Numbered from the stretch's first letter, positions 8,169 to 18,011 are shown. The stretch: DNA of 64,000 nt from Chryseobacterium sp. MEBOG06 (GCF_021869765.1 NZ_CP084580.1:3472001-3536000); one strand, 5' to 3'. Translations and numbers: made by a program. The notes: generated by a model not told the origin, from the letters alone.

Positions 8169-9575
8169 TTACTTTTTGATACTGATTACTTTAGGAACCG
8201 TTACCGCTTTTAAGCCTTCGATTCCGAATTCTACGCCATAACCGGATTTTTTTGCACCCCCAAATGGAACAAAAGGGTTAATAGCACCGTGCTGATTGAT
8301 CCACACCGTTCCTGCTTCCAGTTGAGCAGCCACTTTCTGTGCCTGGTCAAGATCATCGCTCCATACTGAGGCCCCCAATCCATTTTCCGAATCATTAGCT
8401 TTACTGATCGCTTCTTCTAGCGTTTTGTATTTAATAATTGGCAGAACCGGCCCGAATTGCTCTTCATCTACGATTCTATCACCATTATCAACATTTCCAA
8501 CAAGGGTTACCGGAATGAAATACCCCTCCAGATCCGGCTTCTGTCCCTTAAATAGGAAATCTGCCCCTATGTTTTCGGAATCAAGGATAAGATCATGGAT
8601 TTTATCGTACTGCATTTTATTCTGTATAGGCCCCAAAACAGAAGTTTCCTCTGCTCCGTTCCCCATTGGAATATGAGAAGAATATTCCGCCAGTGCATTC
8701 ACGACTTTTTCATAGTCATCTTGATGTACATAGAGTCTTTTCAGGCAGGCACAAGTCTGGCCCATATTTAGAAAGGCACCCCAGAAAAGATTTTCTATAT
8801 GCTTTGCCACATCAAGTCCCGGTACAATAATTCCTGCATCATTCCCGCCGCACTCCAGTGTTAAGCGTGCCATATTTTTAGCAGAAGCTTCAATTACTTT
8901 TTTCCCTGTGGCAATAGAGCCTGTAAACATTATTTTTCCGATTTCCGGATGTGAGGTAAGGTAACCTCCCACTTCACCTCTGCCGGTAACGACCTGTAAT
9001 AAATCTTCCGGAAGTACAGTATTGATCACTCTGATCATTTCCAGACTGCAGAACGTTGTATATTCTGAGGGTTTTATAATCACGGCATTCCCCATTCTCA
9101 GAGACGGAATGATCTGCCAGATCGCAATCATCAAGGGCCAGTTCCATGGAGCAATGGCTGCTACAACGCCAATTGGGTTTCTGTATAGAATGTCTTTTCT
9201 GGTTTCGTCTTCAAAAACAATTTCTTCCGGTAAATCCAGAGAGGCCGGAACCTGCGTCCAGCCTACACAAGCCTGCATTTCAAAATTGGCTCCCGGACCG
9301 CTGAGAGGTTTCCCCTGTTCTCGTGTGATCCATTCTGCAAGATGTTTTGAATTGTTTTGTAAGGCTTCCGCCACTTTCAGTAAGATTTCCTTTCTTTCCT
9401 CATCTGGCCTTGCTGACCATAGCTTTTGGGCTTTTTTTGCTTTTCCGATTTTGGCTTCTATCTCTTCCACGGAAGTATTGGCAACTTCACCAATAACCTC
9501 TAAAGTAGAGGGGTTTAAGGATAAAAAAGCAGTATCTACGGTATTGGCTTTTTCTATGAATGATGTATTTTCCAT
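8169..9575 (-). CDS. NAD(P)-dependent aldehyde dehydrogenase
   Basis: A 468-residue ALDH-superfamily enzyme. The catalytic Glu241 in LECGGNDAG and nucleophile Cys275 in GQTC are in place, as are the cofactor-binding PWNWP (143-147) and KPSEYT motifs and the FGPVLPI C-terminal motif. It oxidises an aldehyde to a carboxylate. It is the first gene of a two-gene operon with the GMC oxidoreductase, so the natural substrate is probably the aldehyde that enzyme produces. A small palindrome at 9623-9636 in the divergent intergenic region is a possible regulator site. Confidence 0.92.
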   Translation of the reverse strand: MENTSFIEKANTVDTAFLSLNPSTLEVIGEVANTSVEEIEAKIGKAKKAQKLWSARPDEERKEILLKVAEALQNNSKHLAEWITREQGKPLSGPGANFEMQACVGWTQVPASLDLPEEIVFEDETRKDILYRNPIGVVAAIAPWNWPLMIAIWQIIPSLRMGNAVIIKPSEYTTFCSLEMIRVINTVLPEDLLQVVTGRGEVGGYLTSHPEIGKIMFTGSIATGKKVIEASAKNMARLTLECGGNDAGIIVPGLDVAKHIENLFWGAFLNMGQTCACLKRLYVHQDDYEKVVNALAEYSSHIPMGNGAEETSVLGPIQNKMQYDKIHDLILDSENIGADFLFKGQKPDLEGYFIPVTLVGNVDNGDRIVDEEQFGPVLPIIKYKTLEEAISKANDSENGLGASVWSDDLDQAQKVAAQLEAGTVWINQHGAINPFVPFGGAKKSGYGVEFGIEGLKAVTVPKVISIKK

Positions 9576-9622
9576 TGTTCTAAATAATTTTGTATTTTAC
9601 ATACCCCGAAAATGACGAAAAC

Positions 9623-9636
9623 ATGATATAAATCAT
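9623..9636. promoter_or_regulatory. Small palindrome between divergent ALDH and AraC genes
   Basis: ATGAT-ATAA-ATCAT, a perfect 5-bp inverted repeat midway between the ALDH start (9575) and the AraC start (9679). It is a candidate operator, but AT-rich sequence produces such repeats by chance. Confidence 0.3.
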
Positions 9637-9678
9637 TTGCTTATTCTCTATATTTTTTAACCTAAACTCTATGCTATA

Positions 9679-10548
9679 ATGGAAAAGATCGAAGAAAGAA
9701 CTGTTTTCAGTATTCCTTTCGGAGAATTGAATGTATTCGAAACGAACGTAGTATGCCATGATTTCCCTTTCTTTTTTGAAAAACCTGTGATCACTCTTAT
9801 GCTGAGTGGTAATAAGATTATTCGAAGTGAGGAAGAAACTTTTGAGTTTAATGAGAGAAGTGTGTTTATTCCGCCCTGCAATAAAGAGCTGAGCATAGAC
9901 ATCCATCCTGTTTTCCGGGAGCCTACGAAGTGTCTGGTATTGGATATAGAGCAGGAGTATATTGACAGTGTTTTTTCTGAAGTTATTGAGAGCTGGCATC
10001 CTGACTGGGACAGAACAGGAATTATGATGAAAGAGAATGCAGTGAAAAAATTTGTAAGTTCGGATGAGTCTTTATGGAGAAGCCTTACGAATCTTTATAA
10101 CAGAAGAATAGACGAAAGTATCTCCAGAACATCAGATTTTCTTTTAAGCTTAAGCCTTAAAGAACTGATCTATGAACTGATGAAGACCAATGCCAAACAT
10201 ATTCTGCTGCAAACTGATAAAGCTGAAAATATGCAAAACGGACTTCAGGAGGTGGTTCATTACATCAAACAGAACTACAAAGAACCTATTACGATAAAAA
10301 AGCTGGCCGGGGTTGCAGGAATGAGCGAAGCGAATCTGTTTAAAAAGTTTAAACATTCTTACAACTGTACTCCTGTAGAATATATTATTCAATTAAGAAT
10401 AGAACATGCTAAGCAGTTATTGATCAGTAACCCGGAAATTGGGATTAAAAATATATGTTTCGAATCCGGATTTAATACGCTGGAATATTTTTACAGAAAA
10501 TTCACTCAGATCACCGGAAAATCTCCGAAAAAATTCAAAATAAATTAA
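9679..10548 (+). CDS. AraC-family transcriptional regulator
   Basis: 289 residues. The C-terminal third (about 190-288) has the two helix-turn-helix units of AraC/XylS proteins: ITIKKLAGVAGMSEANLFKK then IKNICFESGFNTLEYFYRKF, ending in TGKSPKKFK. The N-terminal part resembles the AraC_N cupin-like effector domain often seen in regulators next to oxidoreductase genes. It is transcribed divergently from the ALDH-GMC operon, about 100 bases apart, and is the obvious candidate activator of that operon in response to the alcohol or aldehyde. Effector unknown. Confidence 0.9.
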   Translation: MEKIEERTVFSIPFGELNVFETNVVCHDFPFFFEKPVITLMLSGNKIIRSEEETFEFNERSVFIPPCNKELSIDIHPVFREPTKCLVLDIEQEYIDSVFSEVIESWHPDWDRTGIMMKENAVKKFVSSDESLWRSLTNLYNRRIDESISRTSDFLLSLSLKELIYELMKTNAKHILLQTDKAENMQNGLQEVVHYIKQNYKEPITIKKLAGVAGMSEANLFKKFKHSYNCTPVEYIIQLRIEHAKQLLISNPEIGIKNICFESGFNTLEYFYRKFTQITGKSPKKFKIN

Positions 10549-10567
10549 ATCTGTAAAAGAAGCCTTC

Positions 10568-10993
10568 ATGATGAACATCAAAAAAGTTTTCACGATTGTA
10601 AGCTTTCTGGTATGCTGCCTTTTTCAGGCACAAACCCTTCATTTGTATGGAGGCGCTGATCAGAATCAATATTTGGGATGTTTAAATTGTGATACTTTTG
10701 ATAAAAACTCAGTCTGGAACAAGTATAGTGATTATGGGAATGCATTCAGTTCAAAATCGATCTGGAATTCTTATGGAAATTATGGAAGCTCTTACAGCAC
10801 TTATTCGCCATGGAGCAGCTATGCGTCCTACCCTCCCGCTATTGTTGATCAGGATGGCAACTTCTATGGATATCTTACTCTAAATACCTATAAATCTGAA
10901 AGGTCAGAACTGGAACTGGCTATCATTTTATGTAAATACCATGAAGATATCAAAACAGATATTGACAGATGGTATGATAAATTGTTCCGGTAA
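10568..10993 (+). CDS. Secreted small protein with WNxYGxYG repeats
   Basis: 141 residues with a signal peptide ending near FQAQ (ATG codons at 10568 and 10571 are equivalent). The mature part begins LHLYGG and YLGCLNC and then carries three degenerate repeats: SVWNKYSDYGN, SIWNSYGNYGS and SPWSSYASYPP. These are followed by a conserved IVDQDGNFYGYLT segment and a charged helix. The arrangement recalls a widespread family of short exported proteins of unknown function. It lies 19 bases after the AraC gene on the same strand and may be co-transcribed. No catalytic residues are recognisable; the two cysteines in the CLNC segment could bind metal or form a disulfide. Confidence 0.75.
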   Translation: MMNIKKVFTIVSFLVCCLFQAQTLHLYGGADQNQYLGCLNCDTFDKNSVWNKYSDYGNAFSSKSIWNSYGNYGSSYSTYSPWSSYASYPPAIVDQDGNFYGYLTLNTYKSERSELELAIILCKYHEDIKTDIDRWYDKLFR

Positions 10994-11627
10994 ATTGAAT
11001 CTATTTCAACTTTTTTAATAATTGGCTAAGCACAAGTACGCAAATTATATCCTAAAAAGGAACTCTAAGATCAAGGTAAGTCTTCACTAAAACCTGAATG
11101 CCATACGCTCAATCCGGAGAAAGCAATTATTAAAAGACATAAAAATCACTCTAACTGAGGGATTAAAATTTATTTCTTATTTGGAACGCATTCACATGAA
11201 TAATCATGTAGATCTTGCATATCATCACAAGCACCTACTGACAAACATTCGAAATAGTTATTGTATTATCTATGATCTGAGAGAAAACATAGGAATACAT
11301 TAATCAAAAGAATTGTAAAGAGCCTTTTCTGAAATTCTAAAGCTGGACACACAGGCATCGCAAATTCATTATCCTATGTGGTTGAGAAAATGGGATAACT
11401 ATACCTGTAAAATAAATTTCATCAGTTTTAATGCTTTGTTTTTTTATTAATTTACCGACACAATAGCATCTAAATGAATAGATTAAAATAAATTAATATA
11501 GTTGAAAAAACGCTGTATTATCCATTGATTACATTGTTTGTTAAGTCACTTCAAAAAGATTTAATACTCTATTCAAAAATAAATATCCATCTTTGCAGCC
11601 TTAAAATCAAAAACGCTAGTTTATTTC
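10994..11627. other. 634-bp intergenic region, no confident gene
   Basis: No ORF with a convincing start. Two short plus-strand open frames (about 11107-11302 and 11322-11448) read like protein but lack proper starts and match nothing recognised; they could be remnants of decayed genes. A weak promoter-like catctttg at 11588-11595 precedes the TonB receptor. Confidence 0.45.
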
Positions 11628-14237
11628 ATGAGCATTACTTTCAAAAAGCGACTATTCATAGCGCTTGTATTACCAACGGCAGCCTTATATTACGGGCAGA
11701 GTACGAAGGATTCATTAGAAAAGTCTAAATCCATTGATGAGGTGATGTTAGTGGGAAGAAACCTTTCCCAGACCGCCAAAGAAAGAAAAACCCCTGTTGC
11801 AGTTTCCAACATTAAGGCAGCTGAAATTCAGGAGAAATTGGGAAATAGAGAGTTCCCAGAAATTATGAAGTCTACTCCATCCGTGTACGTTACCAAAGTA
11901 GGTGGCGGATTTGGAGACAGCAGAATTAACATGAGAGGTTTTGATGGCGCCAATATTGCGGTGATCATCAACGGACAGCCTGTTAACGATATGCAGGGAG
12001 GTACTGTATATTGGTCTAACTGGACCGGGTTAGCAGATATTGCGAGCTCTATTCAGATTCAAAGAGGTTTGGGAGCCTCTAAATTTGTAGTTCCGTCTGT
12101 AGGGGGAACCATCAATATTGTAACCAAAGCTACCGATTCTGAGCAAAAAGCAATGATAAAAGGAGAAGTGGGCAACGACAATTACTCCAGACTATCAGCA
12201 ATGTATTCTTCAGGGTTAAAAAACAAATGGGGAACAACGGTATTACTATCCCGCTGGCAGGGTGACGGTTATATTAACGGAACCAAAGGAGAAGGATATT
12301 CATGGTTTTTCTCTACAGGATTTAAGCCGAATGAGAAGCATGCATTCAATTTGATTGCAACCGGAGCACCACAGGTACACGATACAAGAAGATCTTCTGC
12401 AACCGGAGCTAATGTAGCCACTTTACGCCAGCTTGACAGCTACGGAAGAAGATACAATCCACAAACAGGAATGCTGAATGGTTCTGAATTCAATTTAGCC
12501 CCCAACTTCTATCATAAGCCTATTGCCTCATTGAACTGGGACTGGAATATTAATGATAATCTGAAACTATCCACAGTTGTTTATGGCTCATGGGGACGTG
12601 GCGGCGGTGGTACGGGACTTAATGGTTCCATTAAAAATGCCAGCGGACAAACCATGAACTTCATGAATTATGGTGCGGGTGGAGACGGAACTATCAACTG
12701 GGATATGATCTACCGTTATAACAGAGGAGGTATGGTAACAGATTATAACGGAAATACTTTCCAGAAATCAACCTTTACTGCTCCTGCAGGTTCTCCTGGT
12801 GACTACAACGGACAATATGTAGCTACTCTGAACGGTACCAATGGTATCGTGAGAAAACAAAGCATCAATTCTCATGACTGGTATGGAGTAATTGCAGATC
12901 TTAATTACAAAAAAAATAACTGGACCTTTAACGGAGGTATTGACCTTAAAACATACAAAGGAGCTCTTTATGACATCGTTACTGATATGCTGGGCTCAGA
13001 TGCATTATTTGTACCTAATACGGTAAATGCTCCAAAGGGTTATTATATAGACCGTACCGTAAAACCGGAACCTCTCACGAAGCTCAATAATGCACAGAAA
13101 GTATCAATCTATAATGAAGGTTTAGTAAAATGGGCCGGTATCTATGGAATGGTTGAATATAGCTCTGAAAAATTAAGTGCATCCGTTCAGGGATCAGTTT
13201 CCGAGCAATATTACAAGAGAAGAGACTATATGCTGTATACTCCTGGAAACCAGGAAACCAAATGGTATCATAAAACAGGTTATATTGTAAAGGGTGGTGC
13301 CAATTATAATATAGACGAGCATCATAATGTATTTTTCAATACTGGTGTTATTTCAAGACAGCCGTTATTCAATGCGTTATTTCCATCTAACCAAAACATC
13401 TACAATGATGCAAAGAATGAGAGAATCTTCTCTCTGGAGCTGGGATATGGTTTCAAATCGCGTTATCTGGATATTAATGTCAACGCCTACAGGACACAAT
13501 GGGATGACAGGTTTATTTCAAGAACATTCAATGCTACTCCAGCAGATATTGCCAACTTCTCCCAATTAAAACTTGGTAATGCTTATTTCTACAATGCTCT
13601 GAATGTAGGGCAGGTTCACCAGGGAATTGAGCTGGAAGCAAAAGCAAGACCTCTTACTAACCTTAGGCTTAGAGGGATGGTATCATTAGGAAACTGGAAA
13701 TACAAAGGAAATGCAAATTTCAACATCATTGATATTCAGAACAATCAGGAGGTTTCCGGAGCAACGGGAATGATCAACATTAAGGATCTGAAGGTAGGAG
13801 ATGCTGCACAAACAACAGCAAGCATTGGTGCTGACTACAATATTACCAAAGCTTTCAGCATTGATGCCAACTGGGAATATTATGACAAACTATATGCACA
13901 ATTCAACCCGATCAACTTCCTTACTGAAGCAGCAAGAGAAAAAGGGATTGTAAGATTGCCAAGCTATCATTTATTTGATGTAGGTGCTACTTATAAATTC
14001 ACGATTGACGCGAAAAAATCTTTAACATTAAGAGCTAACGTCTACAATTTATTCAATAAATATTATATTTCTGAGCTAAGTTCTAATATTTTCACCAGTG
14101 ATAAGATTGCCAGTGGTCCGGATGCAGGAAGAACATACCAGGACGCAGGTAGAGTCTATCAGGGAATTGCTGATGGGAATACAGGATTTTTAGGCTTTGG
14201 AAGAACCTGGTCTATTGCAGCCACGTTGAGATTCTGA
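11628..14237 (+). CDS. TonB-dependent outer-membrane receptor
   Basis: 869 residues, with a signal peptide (about 1-23). A TonB-box-like region around SIDEVMLVG precedes the plug domain (about 45-170: PEIMKSTPSVYV, RINMRGFDGANIAVIINGQ, GGTINIVTK). The rest is a 22-strand-type beta-barrel with many aromatic strand ends and a terminal R-F. The plug is closest in style to FecA/siderophore receptors, but it lacks the carboxypeptidase-like N-terminal domain of SusC proteins and there is no SusD gene nearby. It should import an iron chelate or other large ligand using TonB energy. Single gene with its own terminator; ligand unknown. Confidence 0.9.
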   Translation: MSITFKKRLFIALVLPTAALYYGQSTKDSLEKSKSIDEVMLVGRNLSQTAKERKTPVAVSNIKAAEIQEKLGNREFPEIMKSTPSVYVTKVGGGFGDSRINMRGFDGANIAVIINGQPVNDMQGGTVYWSNWTGLADIASSIQIQRGLGASKFVVPSVGGTINIVTKATDSEQKAMIKGEVGNDNYSRLSAMYSSGLKNKWGTTVLLSRWQGDGYINGTKGEGYSWFFSTGFKPNEKHAFNLIATGAPQVHDTRRSSATGANVATLRQLDSYGRRYNPQTGMLNGSEFNLAPNFYHKPIASLNWDWNINDNLKLSTVVYGSWGRGGGGTGLNGSIKNASGQTMNFMNYGAGGDGTINWDMIYRYNRGGMVTDYNGNTFQKSTFTAPAGSPGDYNGQYVATLNGTNGIVRKQSINSHDWYGVIADLNYKKNNWTFNGGIDLKTYKGALYDIVTDMLGSDALFVPNTVNAPKGYYIDRTVKPEPLTKLNNAQKVSIYNEGLVKWAGIYGMVEYSSEKLSASVQGSVSEQYYKRRDYMLYTPGNQETKWYHKTGYIVKGGANYNIDEHHNVFFNTGVISRQPLFNALFPSNQNIYNDAKNERIFSLELGYGFKSRYLDINVNAYRTQWDDRFISRTFNATPADIANFSQLKLGNAYFYNALNVGQVHQGIELEAKARPLTNLRLRGMVSLGNWKYKGNANFNIIDIQNNQEVSGATGMINIKDLKVGDAAQTTASIGADYNITKAFSIDANWEYYDKLYAQFNPINFLTEAAREKGIVRLPSYHLFDVGATYKFTIDAKKSLTLRANVYNLFNKYYISELSSNIFTSDKIASGPDAGRTYQDAGRVYQGIADGNTGFLGFGRTWSIAATLRF

Positions 14238-14265
14238 TAGAATCCATATAAGTACTGAAACAATC

Positions 14266-14289
14266 AAACCCGCCTTTCATGGCGGGTTT
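14266..14289 (+). terminator. Terminator of the TonB receptor gene
   Basis: A 9-bp stem (aaacccgcc/ggcgggttt) with a 6-nt loop and trailing T, 29 bases after the stop. Confidence 0.88.
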
Positions 14290-14456
14290 TCTTATGTTGA
14301 TCTAATGTATCAACTCATATTTTATATGTACAATGTTTAAAACTTCAATATCTTAGGCATTTAAAAACTCTTCTGTATCAATGATTAGCTGTGATGGACA
14401 AATGAATTTAGATATGACAATCTCTTCCTTATTTAGCAGATTTTAGAGTCAAAACA

Positions 14457-16583
14457 TTACGAAAGCAGTACCTGAAAATCATCAGTTAATGACAATACTC
14501 CTTCTGTTATGCTTTCCGAATGGGTGCTGAATCCTTTCAGTTTTGAAGTTTTTCCTTTTAAAACCAAATCTAAAAGCTGTTTATCAGACAGTTTTTTACC
14601 GAAAATATCAAAAGTGATTTTAAAGCCACAGTTTTTAAAATCGGAACAGCCCACAGCGGTTTTACCTTTGATCAGGTTATGCTCTTTGCATTTCGGACAT
14701 TTTGTTTCTTCCCAGGACTGAAGTTCTTTTTTCTGTGCGGGTTCTCTTTTTTTCTTTTCCTTCACCACTTCTTTTTCTTCTTCCTGAAGGGTGATCACTT
14801 TTCCTTTCCCATACACTACTTTATCAGTAAGCTCTGTCACCATTTGGATCAGCTCCTCTTTAAAAAGATTGGCTTCATACTCTCCTTTTTCAATTCTGCG
14901 AAGTTTAGATTCCCATTCTCCTGTAAGTTCCGGGCTCTTTAAAAGCTCATCTTCAATAGTATCAATAAGCTGGATTCCTGTTTGGGTAGCGATCAGGTTT
15001 TTCCTTTTCTTTTCGATGTATTTTCTTTTGAAAAGGGTCTCAATAATGTTGGCACGGGTAGATGGTCTTCCGATACCGTTATTCTTCAACATTTCACGCA
15101 GTTCTTCGTCTTCTACCTGTTTTCCGGCTGTTTCCATTGCTCTCAGCAAGGTTGCTTCCGTATAAGGTTTTGGCGGGGTGGTCTTTCCCTGATGGATCAT
15201 GGGATCGTGAGGCCCTGTTTCTCCTACAATAAATTCAGGAATAGTCTGCTCTTCTTCCTTTTCTTTTTCTTTATCTGTAGATTCTTCTTTAGGCTCTTTT
15301 GCGTAAACGGCTCTCCATCCCGGTTCCAGAATCTGTCTTCCACTGGTTTTGAAAGGAATGGTTCCTACTTTCCCTTCCACCAAAGTATTTGAAATTTTAC
15401 ATTCCGGGTAGAAAACAGCAATAAAGCGTTTGGCAATAAGATCATAGATCAGCTTTTCTTCCCTGCTCAGGTTTTGAGACGGTGGAATTTCGGTAGGAAT
15501 AATTGCATGGTGATCGGTTACTTTTGCATCATCAAAAACAGCCTTTGATTTAGGAATCGGTGCTTCCAGCAATGGTGCAATCAAATCCTGATAGGGATAC
15601 ATCTTCTGAAGAATCCCTCCTATTTTCGGATATAAACTTTCCGATAGATAGGTAGTATCAACACGTGGATAGGTTACGTGTTTCTTTTCGTAAAGACTCT
15701 GTATATAATTCAGCGTATTTTCAGCTGAATACCCATATTTTTTGTTGGCTTCTACCTGAAGTCCGGTAAGATCAAAAAGTCTTGGATTTTTCTCTTTTCC
15801 TTCTTTAATTTCAAAAGAAACAATTTCAAAAGGATTTACTTTAAGGTATTCCAGTCCTTTTTCGGCACGGTCAAGGGTTTTTAAACGGTCAATCGCTGCG
15901 TTGAAAATAACGTCACGGTATTTCGTTTTCAGTTCCCAATATTCTTCTGTGTTAAAAGCATCAATTTCTTTCTGACGCTGAACCAGCATGGCTAATGTCG
16001 GCGTCTGAACTCTTCCAATGGAAAGAACAGCTTTATTACCACCAAATTTTTTAGTAAAAAGTCTTGTGGCATTTATTCCCAATAACCAGTCTCCTATAGC
16101 TCTGGCATTTCCGGCCAGATAAAGATTTTTATAATCTTCCGCGGGTTTTAAACTGGCAAAACCTTCTTTGATTGCTTCTTCCGTCAAAGAGGAAATCCAC
16201 AAACGCTGAATAGGCTTGTTGCATTTTGCCTTCTGCAGTACCCAACGCTGGATCAATTCTCCCTCCTGCCCGGCATCCCCGCAGTTAATGACCTCATCAC
16301 ATTCTTCGACTAATCTTTCAATCACTTTAAACTGATTTTCAACGCCTTTATTCGGGATCAGCTTTATACCGAAGCTGCTTGGAATAATAGGCAGCAGAAA
16401 TAAATTCCAGGATTTGTACTGAGGTCCGTAGTCGTGAGGTTCTTTCAGGGTACAAAGGTGTCCGAACGTCCATGTCACGCAATAGCCGTTCCCTTCCATA
16501 TAGCCCTGTTTAGGCGTGGTAGCGCCCAATACTTTGGCGATATCTCTGGCAACACTGGGTTTCTCGGCAATACATAATTTCAT
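14457..16583 (-). CDS. topB: DNA topoisomerase III (type IA)
   Basis: 708 residues from the ATG at 16583; an upstream in-frame TTG (16610) would add nine residues before the conserved start MKLCIAEKPSVA and is rejected. The N-terminal TOPRIM domain has IAEKPS and DAGQEGEL, the SIGRVQTPTLAML motif follows, and the catalytic tyrosine is Tyr305 in VTYPRVD. Near the C-terminus is a four-cysteine zinc ribbon (CPKC ... CSDFKNC), followed by a short lysine-rich tail domain. It relaxes negative supercoils and decatenates DNA. Bacteroidetes carry both chromosomal and element-borne TopB; the neighbours here look chromosomal. Confidence 0.93.
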   Translation of the reverse strand: MKLCIAEKPSVARDIAKVLGATTPKQGYMEGNGYCVTWTFGHLCTLKEPHDYGPQYKSWNLFLLPIIPSSFGIKLIPNKGVENQFKVIERLVEECDEVINCGDAGQEGELIQRWVLQKAKCNKPIQRLWISSLTEEAIKEGFASLKPAEDYKNLYLAGNARAIGDWLLGINATRLFTKKFGGNKAVLSIGRVQTPTLAMLVQRQKEIDAFNTEEYWELKTKYRDVIFNAAIDRLKTLDRAEKGLEYLKVNPFEIVSFEIKEGKEKNPRLFDLTGLQVEANKKYGYSAENTLNYIQSLYEKKHVTYPRVDTTYLSESLYPKIGGILQKMYPYQDLIAPLLEAPIPKSKAVFDDAKVTDHHAIIPTEIPPSQNLSREEKLIYDLIAKRFIAVFYPECKISNTLVEGKVGTIPFKTSGRQILEPGWRAVYAKEPKEESTDKEKEKEEEQTIPEFIVGETGPHDPMIHQGKTTPPKPYTEATLLRAMETAGKQVEDEELREMLKNNGIGRPSTRANIIETLFKRKYIEKKRKNLIATQTGIQLIDTIEDELLKSPELTGEWESKLRRIEKGEYEANLFKEELIQMVTELTDKVVYGKGKVITLQEEEKEVVKEKKKREPAQKKELQSWEETKCPKCKEHNLIKGKTAVGCSDFKNCGFKITFDIFGKKLSDKQLLDLVLKGKTSKLKGFSTHSESITEGVLSLTDDFQVLLS

Positions 16584-16708
16584 GAACTCGGGTTTATTGT
16601 AGGGCTGCAAAAATCGGGATTTTTTTTGACTTTAACTAATTTAGTTGGGAGTTGATCTTTGATAAGTTATACACACGAATATCACAAACCTGCCAGTAAT
16701 ATTAATAA

Positions 16709-17140
16709 TTATGAGCTGACAAACATTACTTTTTCTGCACCGTTTATTATATTCAGATCCAGCCTTTCAATAAGAAAGTTAACATCCTCAGCAAACTTCT
16801 CCTTCAGATAACCCTCTTCAATATCATGTCCATACGCTATCTTTTTATAGAAATCAGGTTGGTTTTTCAATGCATTCTTCAATTCTACCAGATTAGATTT
16901 TAAAACCTCCAGATCAATATATTCTTCATAAAAAGTCCAGAAATCCAATATCTTCAGGTCAATATGTAAGACTCTTTCTATTTGATACAATAATCTGTCA
17001 TCATCTTCCGGACTCTCATCGGCCATAACCAGATTTAAACCGTCTCTTCCGTCAAAATGGTATTGATCTCTCAAGTCCAGATATTGCCACAAAGGCTCCT
17101 CTTTATCAAATACAAAACTTATTTCGAGTCCCAATCCCAT
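16709..17140 (-). CDS. Hypothetical acidic protein
   Basis: 143 residues, acidic (many D/E) and soluble, with no signal peptide and no recognisable domain. It starts MGLGLEISFVFD and is mostly predicted helix after residue 50. Single gene between topB and the M17-like gene. It is AT-rich but typical in codon use. Small acidic single-domain proteins of this size include immunity proteins, but no toxin gene is adjacent, so no function is proposed. Confidence 0.65.
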   Translation of the reverse strand: MGLGLEISFVFDKEEPLWQYLDLRDQYHFDGRDGLNLVMADESPEDDDRLLYQIERVLHIDLKILDFWTFYEEYIDLEVLKSNLVELKNALKNQPDFYKKIAYGHDIEEGYLKEKFAEDVNFLIERLDLNIINGAEKVMFVSS

Positions 17141-17171
17141 ATCTTTTTCTTAAAAAGTAAATATAACAAAA

Positions 17172-17194
17172 AGCCCCCTTAAAAAAAGAGGGCT
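17172..17194 (-). terminator. Terminator of the M17 N-domain gene
   Basis: A 7-bp stem (gagccct side paired with agggggct side, one G-U) and a T-run on the minus strand, 31 bases after the stop at 17225. Confidence 0.7.
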
Positions 17195-17224
17195 CCATCA
17201 ACAATAGTAACGAAACTAAGTTCA

Positions 17225-17953
17225 TTATTTCTTTTTCACTTCTGCAATGGCTTCTGAGATCCCACCGCCTGCGGTTTCAAAGAAGGCAGGGCCGGACAGC
17301 AGATATACTTTTTCTATTTTTTTGGTGGTGGATAATTGATGTTCTTTCAGATAGTTTTCAGAACGGTTGGCATGGACAATTCCTCTTACTACATTTCCGG
17401 CTATCAAGGCAGTTGGAGAGTCTATTCCGGCATCTTTAAGATCGCTGGCAAAAGCAAAATTGGCAACCCCTAATCTCATTGCTTCACGGGCTGCCACCTC
17501 TCCTACGGAAGTCATCAGATCAGGAGTGAATTTGTTCCGGTCACCAAGCCCGATGAGCAATAATTTCTTTGCAGACATTGATCCTGCGGGAGGCGTTATT
17601 AAAATCGTTTCCAAAGAATGTCCCTGAAACTGTCCTGATTTTCTGATATTGGTCAGTTCACCTTTTAAAGCTTCGTCCAGGTGTACCAAACCATTTAAAC
17701 TGGCTGGTAAAGCCGGAGCATTGAAGATGTCACCTTCCGTATATTCAAAAACACAGGCTACCTGAAGATCAGTATTGGCTGAAGAAGGACCTTGTACCCA
17801 ACCTATGATGGAGATTCCGTCTACCGAGCCCCAGTTTTTGGAAGTTCCTATGGCAGCGGTCTTTGGAGGAGCTGTAGTGGTTGTCTGTGCAAAATTTAAA
17901 GCAGAGAATACTAAAGCTGCAATTACTAGTGATTGGCTTAGAATAGTTTTCAT
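17225..17953 (-). CDS. Exported protein with only the M17 aminopeptidase N-terminal domain
   Basis: 242 residues, with a signal peptide (1-22, ending NFAQ). Residues about 55-215 match the N-terminal macro-like domain of leucyl aminopeptidases (peptidase M17): LILIGLGD-like KKLLLIGLGDRNKF, REAMRLGVANFAFA and NVVRGIVHANRSENYLK. The metal-binding catalytic C-terminal domain of about 300 residues is absent and the gene ends cleanly with a terminator, so this is a natural single-domain protein rather than a broken gene. It cannot be an aminopeptidase. In full-length enzymes this domain mediates hexamer assembly and, in PepA, DNA binding; its periplasmic role is unknown. Confidence 0.75.
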   Translation of the reverse strand: MKTILSQSLVIAALVFSALNFAQTTTTAPPKTAAIGTSKNWGSVDGISIIGWVQGPSSANTDLQVACVFEYTEGDIFNAPALPASLNGLVHLDEALKGELTNIRKSGQFQGHSLETILITPPAGSMSAKKLLLIGLGDRNKFTPDLMTSVGEVAAREAMRLGVANFAFASDLKDAGIDSPTALIAGNVVRGIVHANRSENYLKEHQLSTTKKIEKVYLLSGPAFFETAGGGISEAIAEVKKK

Positions 17954-18011
17954 ATTTTTTTGTTGCTGGTTATTTTGTTGCCGACAGAAAGTTCTTTTTT
18001 TGATCTTTATT

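Noticed and set aside
14509..15392. Long open frames opposite topB on the plus strand
   Set aside because: They are phenylalanine- and serine-rich antisense frames overlapping a confidently identified gene, with no start context or family resemblance.
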